Origin: Fluctibacter halophilus
GTDB lineage: Bacteria; Pseudomonadota; Gammaproteobacteria; Enterobacterales; Alteromonadaceae
Length of the DNA stretch: 64,000 nt
NCBI RefSeq assembly: GCF_020687825.1
Contig: NZ_JAJEWP010000001.1
Coordinates: forward strand, 234,078 to 298,077
Direction of reading: 5' to 3'
The translations under genes and the position numbers were made by a program. The stretch's first letter is position 1, and every line of letters starts with the position of its first letter. The notes under the pieces are model-generated. The model made no database searches. It was not told where the DNA came from and saw only the letters and a program-made list of their open reading frames with translations. This document shows, one piece after another, positions 52,365-60,792 of the stretch.

Positions 52365-53612
52365 ATGGCTTTTGAAAAAGTGTCAGTCGTGGGGCTTGGG
52401 TATATTGGTTTACCGACCGCGGCGGTGATTGCATCCAGGGGCATTGAAGTGATTGGTATTGACGTGTCTCAGCGGGCCGTGGATACCATTAATCAGGGCA
52501 AAGTGCACATTGTCGAGCCTGATTTGGACATGGTGGTGCAGGCTGCAGTAACCATGGGTAAATTACGCGCATCACTGACGCCGGAGCCGGCCGATGCTTT
52601 TATGATCGCCGTACCGACACCGTTTAAAGAAGGTAAACAGCCCGACCTGAGCTACATTCAGCAGGCGGCAGAAGCGATTGCCCCGGTGTTGGAAAAAGGT
52701 AATTTGGTGATCCTGGAATCGACCTCTCCGGTTGGTGCTACCGAACAACTGGCCAGTTGGCTGCAAGGTTTACGACCAGACCTGAGTTTCCCCGGGCAAT
52801 CCGGCAAGTCTGCGGATATGTTCGTTGCTCACTGTCCTGAGCGTGTATTACCGGGTCGGGTGCTTGAGGAGCTGGTGTCCAATGACCGGATCATCGGTGG
52901 CATGTCACCGGCGTGCAGTGCCAAAGCGATCGAATTGTACAAAACCTTCGTGCGAGGGGATTGCATTCAAACCAATGCCCGTACCGCCGAGATGGCCAAA
53001 CTGACGGAAAACTCCTTCCGCGATGTCAACATCGCGTTTGCCAACGAATTGTCGATCATCTGTGATGAGCTGAAAATCAATGTGTGGGAGCTAATCCGCC
53101 TGGCTAACCGCCATCCGCGGGTTAATATTCTGAGTCCGGGACCGGGTGTCGGTGGTCATTGTATCGCTGTTGATCCGTGGTTTATTGTGGACTCTGCACC
53201 GCAATCAGCTCGCATGATACGCACCGCCCGGGAAATCAATGACGCCAAGCCGGGGTATGTTATCCAGCAAGTGAAAAAAGCCGCGGATGAATTCAAGCGT
53301 CCTGTGATTGCCTGTCTGGGGCTTGCATTTAAACCGGATATCGATGACTTGCGGGAAAGCCCGGCACTGGATATTACCCGTCAGTTGGCGGACATGGACA
53401 TCGGTGAAGTGTTGGCGGTAGAACCTAACATCACGGCGTTGCCAGCCAGCCTTGAAAAGACGGATGTCGCGCTGGTCGGGCTGGAAGAAGCATTGTCGCG
53501 GGCCAACGTATTGGTTGTGCTGGTGGACCATAAGCCGTTTAAAGCGTTGTCCGTCACGGATGTGAACACCAAGTTGGTGGTCGATACCCGTGGTCTGTTA
53601 AGCGCAAATTAA
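52365..53612 (+). CDS. wecC: UDP-N-acetyl-D-mannosamine dehydrogenase
   Basis: A 415-residue NAD-dependent four-electron UDP-sugar dehydrogenase. The N-terminal Rossmann motif is VVGLGYIGLPTAAVIASRG; NSFRDVNIAFANEL and the catalytic motif GVGGHCIAVDP with Cys266 follow. The C-terminal domain has ACLGLAFKPDIDDLRESPAL. It oxidises UDP-ManNAc to UDP-ManNAcA, supplying a carboxylated sugar that the amidotransferase at 14246 could amidate (inference). It is encoded 9 bp after wecB. Alternative UDP-sugar substrates cannot be excluded from sequence alone. Confidence 0.94.
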   Translation: MAFEKVSVVGLGYIGLPTAAVIASRGIEVIGIDVSQRAVDTINQGKVHIVEPDLDMVVQAAVTMGKLRASLTPEPADAFMIAVPTPFKEGKQPDLSYIQQAAEAIAPVLEKGNLVILESTSPVGATEQLASWLQGLRPDLSFPGQSGKSADMFVAHCPERVLPGRVLEELVSNDRIIGGMSPACSAKAIELYKTFVRGDCIQTNARTAEMAKLTENSFRDVNIAFANELSIICDELKINVWELIRLANRHPRVNILSPGPGVGGHCIAVDPWFIVDSAPQSARMIRTAREINDAKPGYVIQQVKKAADEFKRPVIACLGLAFKPDIDDLRESPALDITRQLADMDIGEVLAVEPNITALPASLEKTDVALVGLEEALSRANVLVVLVDHKPFKALSVTDVNTKLVVDTRGLLSAN

Positions 53613-53669
53613 GGCTGATTTGCCCGGGACTGGAGTATGCCTCGGGTTTTGAAGGAAAGAGGACGATTC

Positions 53670-56414
53670 ATGAAAACATTTCGCAAACACGCCCTGGCAT
53701 CATCGCTGGTGGTATTGTTAGGCACCGGCTGTTCTCAACAGTCCAGTGACGAGTTGGTGGCCAAAGCACAATCGCACATGGCACAGCAAAATCACGCTGC
53801 CGCCATCATTGAGTTAAAAAATGCCGTGATGCAAAGCCCCGATGATCCCACGGTGCGCGCGTTGCTGGGCGAGGCGTATGTTGAAGATGGACAATTACTG
53901 GCCGCCGAGAAAGAACTGAACAAAGCGCTGGACAATGGCGCCAGTGCTGAACGGGTGTTACCGAAGTTAGCCTTTGCCCTGTATCACAGTGAACAACTGG
54001 AGGGCTTTGAACGACTGGCAGGAATGCTTGATGGTGTGAGTCCGCAAACGGTCAATATCGTCAACCTATACCGTTTGTTGGCGGCGTTGCGCCTGCCGGA
54101 TAACGGTGGTGAATCACCGACAACACTGCTGCAACAGCTGCAGGGCACCGAAGCAACACTGGGCAATGCTTATGTGTTGCTGAACAACAACGCCAATGCT
54201 GAGGCTGTGGCTGCGTTGTCTCAGTTGCCCGCTGGCGAGTACGTACCGGAACAAGCCTTTTTGCGCGGCGTTGCTGCGTTTCGACAAGGTGATTATGACA
54301 GTGCTGTCACTGCCTTTGAACAGGTGAAAACGGTTGTACCTCATCCTAACTCGACCAACTTTCACCTGATTGAAGCATTGATGCAGGCCGGGCAGTGGGA
54401 TAAGGCGATAAGCCGAGTTGACGCGCTGTTTGCGATGAACAAAAACAGCCCGATGACCAATTTCTACAAAGCCCGCCTGGCCTATCGGGAAGACAACTAT
54501 GAGCCCGCGATGCAGTTTGCCGAGCAAGCGATTCAGAACGGTGTGGATACGGTGCAAGCCAGGATCATTGCCGGTGTCAGCGCGCACCGTCTGGCTGCCA
54601 ACGAACAGGCCCTCAAACACCTGGTCAACGTAACCAATCGTGAAGGCTTTAATAACGGCGCCGTTGAGCGTTTACTGGCCCAGGTGCAACTGCGTCTTGG
54701 CTATACCGAGGAAGCGGCGGCAACGCTTAGAAACATTAACGAGCGACAGTTGGCGGATGCCAGTATGTATGCCGAAGCGGGCATGCAGTTGGCTGCCAGT
54801 GGGGATCTGGATGAGGCGCGGGGATTCATGAACCAGGCCACGTCTCTGGATGATGACAACCTTGACTTCAAAGTACAGCGTGCGCTGATGAACGCAGGCA
54901 TTAATGAACAGGCCGTGATTGATGAATTGCGTGATGTTGTGGCCCAGGACCCGGATAAACGTGTGGCGTGGATACAACTGGCCAAAGCGCACCTTCGCAG
55001 CAACGACCAGGCCGCAGCGGTAGAGGTGGCCAAACAGTGGCAGCAGCATGCGCCGGTTCAAGGGCGAGTGCTGGAAGGGTTTGTCTATCTGGAAGGTCAG
55101 GATTATGTCAATGCTGCCAGCGTATTGGAAAGTGTATTGGCCGAGAATCCGCAGCAAATGGATGCGCAGCTGTACCTTGTTGATGCCTATCAGCGTGGTC
55201 AGCAACCTGAAAAAGCCTATGCATTGGCAAAACAGGTGTTGACCGAGCAACCGGATAACATGAAAGGGATACTGGCGCTGGTTGTGTTGGCAGACACCCT
55301 TGACCAACGCAAAGACATGCAGGATTTTCTCAACGGTTTGACCGGTAAAGCCTCTGAACTGTCGCTGCCCACTGTCGGCCTTGCACTCGATGCCCGCTAT
55401 CATGACGACCCCGAGCGGGCGATTGCATTGCTTGAGCCAAAACAGGGTGGACTGAATACCCTGGGTAAGATGACCTTGGGCGACGCTTACTTCCAGGCAG
55501 GTCAGTACAGGCAGGCGATGCAGTTCTATCAGGGATGGGTAGAACAGGAGCCTGCGTCACAGATGGCAAACTTACGCCTGATTGGGATGAACGAATTGAT
55601 GGGTGACAATGCACAGGCACTGACACTCACCGAAGCCGCACAGCGACACCTGCCAAATGTAACGGTGTTCAAATTATTGGAAATTAACTATCGCACCAAG
55701 CTGGGGGAGATAGCCCGGGCCGAAGAGTTGTTAAAAGCAGCAAAAAGTTTGCCCATGTCTGATAGGGAACGCTTGAGCTTGTCCCTGTATGAGGGGCAGG
55801 TAGCAGTAGTTAAAAAGCGTTACGCACATGCACTGACACTACTGAGTGACTATCATCGTCGTTCTCCTTCGTTCTTGTCGGCCATTTTGATAGCCAAGTC
55901 ACAGGTTGGTGTAGGCGAAGTTGAGAAAGCAAGGGCGACGCTGGAAGCACAGATGGGTAAGGTTTCCACAGCGACGCCAGCCATGCTGCACGTGGTCGCC
56001 GAGTTTTATCTGCAAAATGGCTATTATCAGGACGCGTTTGACAGTTATGAACGCTTAGCGGAAAAGGATCAGAATGATTTCTTTGCGCTGAATAACCTGG
56101 CCTATGTTGCGATGCAGCTTGAGCAATGGGATAAAGCCGAGGCCGCGGCGACTAAGGCGCTGGCTTTGGCTCCGGAAAATCCCTATGTACTGGATACGGC
56201 AGGTACCATCGCATTTGAGCGTGGCAACATAGACCAGGCTTTTACTCACTTGTACAAGGCCAACGAGCGGCTTCCACAGGCCAGTGATATCGCCGTGCAT
56301 CTGGCCAAGGTCTATACCCAGTTAGGGAATGCGCAAAAAGCCAGGGAAGTGTTGCAGCGGGTTAAATCGCCATCGGATGCGGTACGTGAGATGTTGCAAT
56401 CATTGCCACGTTAA
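53670..56414 (+). CDS. PEP-CTERM system TPR-repeat lipoprotein (PrsT-like)
   Basis: A 914-residue lipoprotein; ATG at 53670 with AGAGGA 7 nt upstream gives a signal peptide with lipobox LLGTGC (Cys21). The mature part is almost entirely TPR units, for example AIIELKNAVMQSPDDPTVRALLGEAYVEDG and, near the end, FALNNLAYVAMQLEQWDKAEAAATKAL. This family is a constant companion of exosortase A clusters and is needed for surface display or floc formation in studied species. Probably anchored in the outer or inner membrane as an assembly scaffold. Two hairpins follow its stop. Confidence 0.95.
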   Translation: MKTFRKHALASSLVVLLGTGCSQQSSDELVAKAQSHMAQQNHAAAIIELKNAVMQSPDDPTVRALLGEAYVEDGQLLAAEKELNKALDNGASAERVLPKLAFALYHSEQLEGFERLAGMLDGVSPQTVNIVNLYRLLAALRLPDNGGESPTTLLQQLQGTEATLGNAYVLLNNNANAEAVAALSQLPAGEYVPEQAFLRGVAAFRQGDYDSAVTAFEQVKTVVPHPNSTNFHLIEALMQAGQWDKAISRVDALFAMNKNSPMTNFYKARLAYREDNYEPAMQFAEQAIQNGVDTVQARIIAGVSAHRLAANEQALKHLVNVTNREGFNNGAVERLLAQVQLRLGYTEEAAATLRNINERQLADASMYAEAGMQLAASGDLDEARGFMNQATSLDDDNLDFKVQRALMNAGINEQAVIDELRDVVAQDPDKRVAWIQLAKAHLRSNDQAAAVEVAKQWQQHAPVQGRVLEGFVYLEGQDYVNAASVLESVLAENPQQMDAQLYLVDAYQRGQQPEKAYALAKQVLTEQPDNMKGILALVVLADTLDQRKDMQDFLNGLTGKASELSLPTVGLALDARYHDDPERAIALLEPKQGGLNTLGKMTLGDAYFQAGQYRQAMQFYQGWVEQEPASQMANLRLIGMNELMGDNAQALTLTEAAQRHLPNVTVFKLLEINYRTKLGEIARAEELLKAAKSLPMSDRERLSLSLYEGQVAVVKKRYAHALTLLSDYHRRSPSFLSAILIAKSQVGVGEVEKARATLEAQMGKVSTATPAMLHVVAEFYLQNGYYQDAFDSYERLAEKDQNDFFALNNLAYVAMQLEQWDKAEAAATKALALAPENPYVLDTAGTIAFERGNIDQAFTHLYKANERLPQASDIAVHLAKVYTQLGNAQKAREVLQRVKSPSDAVREMLQSLPR

Positions 56415-56434
56415 TCTCGACACGAGATTTTTCA
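56413..56434 (+). terminator. Hairpin after the TPR lipoprotein gene
   Basis: AATCTCG, loop ACA, CGAGATT followed by TTT, beginning in the stop codon region (56413). The short AT-containing stem is weaker than the hairpin at 56449. Confidence 0.55.
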
Positions 56435-56448
56435 TTGCATGATTAAAC

Positions 56449-56472
56449 AAGAGGGCCTGATGGCCCTCTTTT
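56449..56472 (+). terminator. Intrinsic terminator
   Basis: AAGAGGGCC, loop TGAT, GGCCCTCTT followed by TT. Perfect 9-bp stem downstream of the TPR lipoprotein gene; separates it from the PEP-CTERM gene. Confidence 0.9.
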
Positions 56473-56596
56473 GCGTCACAGAGGAAGTGAACGGTTTGTT
56501 TAAAAATACACCATTCAAGCGTCAGTAAATTTTACAATGGGGTGAATTGGCGATGCCGGGGTAATTTTAATGGGCAAAGAGGGTGGCCTATAAAAG

Positions 56597-56611
56597 CCTT
56601 GTAAAACAAGG
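56597..56611. promoter_or_regulatory. Inverted repeat, candidate activator site upstream of the PEP-CTERM gene
   Basis: CCTTGT-AAA-ACAAGG, perfect 6-bp arms, about 35 bp upstream of the sigma-54-like -24 element. Position suits an enhancer-binding activator such as PrsR, which controls PEP-CTERM genes with RpoN in other bacteria. No prsK/prsR gene is in this window. Confidence 0.4.
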
Positions 56612-56645
56612 GTTTGTAAATTATTTTCAATTTGTTTTAAAAGTT

Positions 56646-56661
56646 TGGCACAGCACTTGTA
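56646..56661 (+). promoter_or_regulatory. Sigma-54-like promoter of the PEP-CTERM gene
   Basis: TGGCAC (56646-56651), five bases, TTGTA (56657-56661). It fits TGGCAC-N5-TTGCW except that the -12 GC is GT. Predicted start of transcription is near 56672, leaving about 50 nt of leader before the GTG at 56722. Confidence 0.5.
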
Positions 56662-56721
56662 TTATCTTTGGCGTCAGTGGAACACTTCCCTGACTTTGAC
56701 GTTGATGTAGAGGTATTTATT

Positions 56722-57480
56722 GTGAAAAAGATTCTTACTCCTTTAGTATTCGCAGCAGGTGTTATGGCAACTGCCACTGCAACTGCTTCTCCTGTAACTG
56801 TTGGCGGCGTGACCTGGGATCCAGATCAAACTCTGTCTTTCCCTGATTTGGGTGACTTTGTTGCTAACGGTACTATTTTCGAAACCGGTGCTGTAAATGC
56901 AGGTGACGTTGTAGGTGGTCGCGGTCAAGTGACTCAAATCAACAGCGCTCTGCCTAACGGTGCAGACTTCTGCCCAGGATGTGAACTGACCTTCACTTTC
57001 TCAATGGAGCTGGCTAGCGATTTCGCTGGTACACCTAACCTGGCTCTGGGCGGTGTTGACGGTACTTTTGAATTCAAAAACCTGAACATCAAGTTCTTCG
57101 TGGATCAAACACCTGATTTCGACGGTACCATGGCTTCTGCTGCTGACGGTAACCTGTGGTTGGAACTGGTTCTGAACCCTAGCAACTTGCTGACTGGTAC
57201 TGGTATCGCTCTGGGTAGCGGTTCTGACCAAGGTACTGGTTCTGGTGTTCTGGACGTTATCGGTGGTTTGGCCATGGGTAACTTCGATACCAACACTCAA
57301 GCAGCTGGTGGCGACATCACTCTGACTTCTTCGTTCCAGCCTACCGCCGGTGCTCCTGGCCTGCTGAACGGTACTTTTGACCTGAAAGGTAACTCCATCC
57401 CTGAGCCTTCTGCTCTGGCACTGATGGGTCTGGGTCTGCTGGCTTTCGGTGGCGCTGCGCGTCGCAACAAGAAAGCTTAA
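56722..57480 (+). CDS. PEP-CTERM sorting-domain protein, predicted exosortase A substrate
   Basis: A 252-residue exported protein. GTG at 56722 with AGAGG 8 nt upstream starts a signal peptide (MKKILTPLVFAAGVMATATA). The mature part is Gly/Asn/Thr-rich with an FCPGCELTF motif and many short beta-strands. The C-terminal sorting signal is complete: NSIPEPSALALMG, a hydrophobic helix and a basic tail ARRNKKA. Codon use is extremely biased (GGT, GCT, CTG, AAC, TTC, ACT), unlike neighbouring genes, so strong expression is likely. No known catalytic motif; probably a structural matrix or surface protein. Ends at a strong terminator. Confidence 0.95.
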   Translation: MKKILTPLVFAAGVMATATATASPVTVGGVTWDPDQTLSFPDLGDFVANGTIFETGAVNAGDVVGGRGQVTQINSALPNGADFCPGCELTFTFSMELASDFAGTPNLALGGVDGTFEFKNLNIKFFVDQTPDFDGTMASAADGNLWLELVLNPSNLLTGTGIALGSGSDQGTGSGVLDVIGGLAMGNFDTNTQAAGGDITLTSSFQPTAGAPGLLNGTFDLKGNSIPEPSALALMGLGLLAFGGAARRNKKA

Positions 57481-57568
57481 TACAGGCTAAGCGATGGAGA
57501 GGTGTAGGCATATGAAATACCTCTCTACATTGACAGACGGAAAATGTCATTAGCCTGCATTTCTCCAT

Positions 57569-57597
57569 AAAAAAACCAGCCTCCGGGCTGGTTTTTT
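57569..57597. terminator. Strong intrinsic terminator after the PEP-CTERM gene
   Basis: AACCAGCC, loop TCCG, GGCTGGTT flanked by A7 before and T6 after. Symmetric A- and T-runs allow action in both directions. Marks the right end of the exosortase/EPS locus. Confidence 0.95.
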
Positions 57598-57727
57598 GTT
57601 GCCTGTAAGAAACTGCTCAGCCGGTGATGTGGACGATATGTCTGCTGCTTGTTGCTTTTCTTCGCTTAGCCCAACACAATAGTGACAACACAAAGGATTG
57701 AACCGCTGTAGCGGTGGAGAAAGCAAG

Positions 57728-58210
57728 TTGAATAAAGGCACACTGACGTTGTTGTGTGGCAAGATGGCGGCAGGGAAGTCGACCTATGCACAACGACTGT
57801 GCGATGATCACGCTGTTATTTGCCTGTCAGAAGATGTCTGGCTGGCCGCCCATTATCCCGGGCAAATTCACTCCTTCGATGACTATTTACGTTATTCCGC
57901 ACAGATAAAACCCTTTATCAGACAACATGTTCAGGCATTGTTGAGGGCAGGTATTAACGTGGTGATGGATTTTCCTGCCAATACGGTCAGGCAGCGAGCG
58001 TGGTTTGTTGATCTGTGTGCAGAAGTTCACTGCCAGCACCGACTGATCTACCTGGAAAAATCCGATCAGCACTGTTTACAGAATCTGGCCAAACGAAGGA
58101 ATGAACAGCCTGACAGGCGACAGTTTGATAACGAAGAAGTATTCCATCAGGTCACACGCTATTTCGAGCCGCCGACGGCAAGTGAAGGACTGAATATCAC
58201 TGTTGTTTGA
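57728..58210 (+). CDS. P-loop kinase / AAA_33-type ATPase
   Basis: A 160-residue protein with an N-terminal Walker A, LTLLCGKMAAGKSTYAQRL (GKMAAGKST at 11-19), followed by VICLSEDVWLAAHYPG and a mid-protein GINVVMDFPANTVRQRAWF, the pattern of zeta-toxin-like or small-molecule/nucleotide kinases. The C-terminal RRNEQP resembles a LID arginine region. I chose the TTG at 57728, which has GGAG 8 nt upstream, over a TTG ten codons earlier that has none. No antitoxin gene is adjacent, so a housekeeping or resistance kinase is likelier than a toxin. Substrate unknown. Confidence 0.75.
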   Translation: MNKGTLTLLCGKMAAGKSTYAQRLCDDHAVICLSEDVWLAAHYPGQIHSFDDYLRYSAQIKPFIRQHVQALLRAGINVVMDFPANTVRQRAWFVDLCAEVHCQHRLIYLEKSDQHCLQNLAKRRNEQPDRRQFDNEEVFHQVTRYFEPPTASEGLNITVV

Positions 58211-58297
58211 AGGCAGAGGCGGGTAAGCTGTTTGCACAATGCCACTGAAACTGGCGGTCGTGTGGTCATTACTTCGCTGACTTGGAAAGGAGCACCA

Positions 58298-58522
58298 ATG
58301 CCGATTAAAAAATGGTTAATTCAATATGCCGTTGCACTGCCGCTGTTATTTACACTTTTTGGTGGTGTGCAATATATGAAGGGCAAAGCCCTGCAAGACG
58401 CCGTCGAGTTTGGCATCATCTGGTCACTGATCTCGTTGGCGATCTTTGCCGCAAACCGCATCTATCAGTTCCGCAAAGGGATCCATTGCGCGGTGTGCAA
58501 TGACTTGCCCGAAAGGGATTGA
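58298..58522 (+). CDS. Small two-TM membrane protein, 74 residues
   Basis: ATG at 58298 with AAGGAG 6 nt upstream. The peptide starts MPIKKWLIQYAVALPLLFTLF, has a second hydrophobic segment (FGIIWSLISLAIFAANRIY), and ends with a short tail containing CAVCND, a possible metal- or disulfide-forming pair. I do not recognise a family. It is isolated between a P-loop kinase gene and another unknown exported protein gene, with about 90-150 bp on each side. Likely a real gene on account of its ribosome site and membrane topology. Confidence 0.6.
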   Translation: MPIKKWLIQYAVALPLLFTLFGGVQYMKGKALQDAVEFGIIWSLISLAIFAANRIYQFRKGIHCAVCNDLPERD

Positions 58523-58667
58523 GACGCTGAGGGCTCACGCAGAAGTTTGTCTGTGAACACATCGCCAACGGCACATTTCACCGCTGACAGAGGGTGGTTT
58601 CCCATCGGCTAGGTGGATAAGCGATACCCAGGGAGGTTTTATCAAAAGGATCACAGTTTTCCTGCTT

Positions 58668-59198
58668 GTGCTAACCGCATTTAATGTGTGGCTATTTTCG
58701 AAATACAGTCAGATAGCGTACATGGTGACTGGACCTGCCAAATATCAGGTTGGCGCGTTTGCGCTATTTCCACAACAGAACGGGAACGACTCTTTTCTTC
58801 AATGGACAAGTACCAGTGGCGCTAAGTTCTCTATTCATTTCAACAGTTTTCACCCCACAGCTGCAGTGTCGATTGACGCCGATGTTCAAGCCTCTGTAAA
58901 GCGCATAGAAGGCACCACCTATGCCTATACAGAGTGGATCTGGCGGCGGGGACTGAAGGCGTTTCGCTATTCCCCCATTTTGTCCCGCAACAGAGAAGAA
59001 GTTGCGTGCCAACAGATGGACAGCAAGAAAATGGTTTGTATTTCTATCTACGACACGGGGATGCCGTTCACACTGTCACATACTTATGGTTCAGTCGACA
59101 TTGACAGCTTCAATCCCGTAAGTGAACACAAGGAAACCCGCTATCAACTCTTAGAGTTTAGATACCCGTATACTCTGATTTTTCAGTACCCAGATTAG
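58668..59198 (+). CDS. Unrecognised membrane-anchored/exported protein, uncertain start
   Basis: About 176 residues from the GTG at 58668, but the open frame continues upstream. GGGAGG at 58631-58636 is placed to serve codon 58641, which is ATC rather than a start codon, and reading from there gives IKRITVFLLVL then TAFNVWLF, a good basic-plus-hydrophobic membrane anchor. So either translation starts at an unusual ATC, or the start codon has been lost. The remainder is polar with alternating strands (FSIHFNSFHPTAAVSI, VACQQMDSKKMVCISIYD) and two cysteines. No family recognised; convergent with the gene at 59350. Confidence 0.55.
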   Translation: MLTAFNVWLFSKYSQIAYMVTGPAKYQVGAFALFPQQNGNDSFLQWTSTSGAKFSIHFNSFHPTAAVSIDADVQASVKRIEGTTYAYTEWIWRRGLKAFRYSPILSRNREEVACQQMDSKKMVCISIYDTGMPFTLSHTYGSVDIDSFNPVSEHKETRYQLLEFRYPYTLIFQYPD

Positions 59199-59349
59199 GA
59201 TGCTATTCCCTGCAAGTTGACGGAATTGGTAAGTGGCGGCTTCGAGCGAATTGCAGGCGACTGACATGAGCAAATTAAATGCCTACTGTATGAGTTAAGC
59301 AGACATGAGTTGACCAGCAATATGCATACAAGAGTGTGCCTTCAGTCAT

Positions 59350-59973
59350 TCAGATCGTGAAAGTAAACGTTCCCCAGGAGAGTGTATTTTCAGGGTCACC
59401 GTTTTCGGGAAATGTAAACTCACTCCAGGCATCATTATGTTTTATGGCACTGACAGTAAACATCATATGCCATGTATTTCCAGGAAACTTATCACGCGCA
59501 ATTTGAACCTGCCTATGTGTACCCCTTTCAAACGTCGGGTCCTTTCTATTTTCAGGATCTTTTAAACCACTATATGGAACCCATAAACCCGCATAACCGT
59601 TGCGAACCCCTTGAACAGAAGTACTTTCCCAACCATTCTCCGTAAGCTTGCTTTCCCCCATTTGAGCTGAAAGGTGATACTTATGTGGTTGTCCAATATC
59701 AGCACTTTCAACATAAAGATCTAATACATTAATGTCTTCGGCCTTGCCTTTAACGCAAATATAAAAATATTTTTTGTCGTGCATCAGGAATATCGTTACA
59801 TCCGCGGGAAGTTGGATACTAGTTGCAGGTTCCCAATCGTCGTTACCGCAACGACCATCCAACAGTGGTGATTCATTAGTTGAATTAACAATAAACCTTT
59901 CTGAAGGGGTTGCTGTAACAGCGTCTGCGGTCAAAAAAATGCTTAACAATATAAATTTTGTAATGTTTCTCAT
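59350..59973 (-). CDS. Secreted CBM9/DOMON-like domain protein
   Basis: A 207-residue exported protein. ATG at 59973 gives a signal peptide (MRNITKFILLSIFLTADAVTA); a GTG at 59982 is three codons longer and lacks a ribosome site. The mature protein starts with SPLLDGRCGNDDWEPATSIQL, then VTIFLMHDKKYFYICVKG, a pattern of the family 9 carbohydrate-binding/DOMON beta-sandwich found in surface and carbohydrate-associated proteins. DAWSEFTFPENG is near the end. Function unknown. An 8-bp tandem repeat begins about 30 bp upstream of the start and could affect its expression. Confidence 0.7.
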   Translation of the reverse strand: MRNITKFILLSIFLTADAVTATPSERFIVNSTNESPLLDGRCGNDDWEPATSIQLPADVTIFLMHDKKYFYICVKGKAEDINVLDLYVESADIGQPHKYHLSAQMGESKLTENGWESTSVQGVRNGYAGLWVPYSGLKDPENRKDPTFERGTHRQVQIARDKFPGNTWHMMFTVSAIKHNDAWSEFTFPENGDPENTLSWGTFTFTI

Positions 59974-60004
59974 GTCGCTCACTCATATTGGATAGGGTTA
60001 AGTT

Positions 60005-60092
60005 GATCAGTAGATCAGTAGATCAGTAGATCAGTAGATCAGTAGATCAGTAGATCAGTAGATCAGTAGATCAGTAGATCAGTAGATCAGTA
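60005..60092. repeat. Octanucleotide tandem repeat GATCAGTA x 11
   Basis: Eleven perfect copies of GATCAGTA (88 bp), followed by a degenerate GAACAGTT. It lies between the VOC gene (ends 60145) and the start of the CBM9-like gene (59973) on the same strand. Every unit holds a GATC Dam site. Confidence 0.97.
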
Positions 60093-60144
60093 GAACAGTT
60101 GAGTTGTCGCCTTAACAGTTTCGGTAAATAAATAGTATTTAGTC

Positions 60145-60522
60145 TTAACCTTCAAAACCTGATGATTCTCTAATGCTGATGGGGTTACCGTCAGGATCGA
60201 TGCATCGAATGATATTTCCCCAATCTGTTTGGAACCGCTTGGCGTTTAGATCATATCGCTGTACCTGTTCGATTATCTTTTGTGTGTCTTCAACATGGAA
60301 CCGAAGCACTGTCGGGCTTTGTGAAAATGTTTTTTCCTGGCTGGCCGCAACGCCGCCGGTTTCAATCATTAAGTAGGCGGAGCCAAACTCCAGACAGGTC
60401 AACCTAAAATCGCCATCACGTTTTGTGAATAATTCTCTTAACCCAAACAATGATTTATAAAAGGACACACAATCGTCAAAGTTGGCTACATTTAAGATAA
60501 TTCCGAAACGTTCGATATCCAT
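60145..60522 (-). CDS. VOC (glyoxalase/bleomycin resistance) superfamily protein
   Basis: A 125-residue single VOC domain made of two beta-alpha-beta-beta-beta units: FGIILNVANFDDCVSFYKSLFGLRELF with the usual start, YLMIETGG, then VLRFHVEDTQKIIEQVQ and the C-terminal CIDPDGNPISIRES. The DPDGNxIxIxE motif is typical of lactoylglutathione-lyase-like proteins. Metal ligands cannot all be assigned. Encoded upstream of the CBM9-like gene on the same strand but separated by the octanucleotide repeat, so they may be transcribed apart. Substrate unknown. Confidence 0.85.
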   Translation of the reverse strand: MDIERFGIILNVANFDDCVSFYKSLFGLRELFTKRDGDFRLTCLEFGSAYLMIETGGVAASQEKTFSQSPTVLRFHVEDTQKIIEQVQRYDLNAKRFQTDWGNIIRCIDPDGNPISIRESSGFEG

Positions 60523-60792
60523 CTTGCTCCCCCTTTTCTCAAATTAAAAATCATGCAAAGGCAACTTACGGGACGATGACCAATTAGTCAGCTAACGCTA
60601 TATGCCGTGCTGCGTTAATTTAACAATATCAATGGACCAATGACTCTGTATACGAGTGTTTCTTGAACAGTGCGTTCTGTTTATGGAACTATCATGCGGA
60701 GTTGTGGTTGCGGCTCTGCACGCGACTAACCTTGATGAACATGTTAATCCTGTGCTACTTAAAAACGGTTAAAAATTCCTCATTCAGCGTTT

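Larger units (their letters stand above)
56415..56721. other. 307-bp gap between TPR lipoprotein and PEP-CTERM genes
   Basis: No gene is seen. It holds two terminator hairpins at its left end, an AT-rich stretch from about 56500, an inverted repeat at 56597-56611, and a sigma-54-like promoter at 56646-56661, each listed separately. Confidence 0.7.

Noticed and set aside
57728-58210. Zeta-type toxin of a toxin-antitoxin pair
   Set aside because: The P-loop fits many small kinases, and no small antitoxin gene lies directly upstream.
60523-60792. Possible integron attC-like element between VOC and LysR genes
   Set aside because: Short inverted segments are present, but no convincing R/L core sites or palindromic attC structure, and no integrase in the window.
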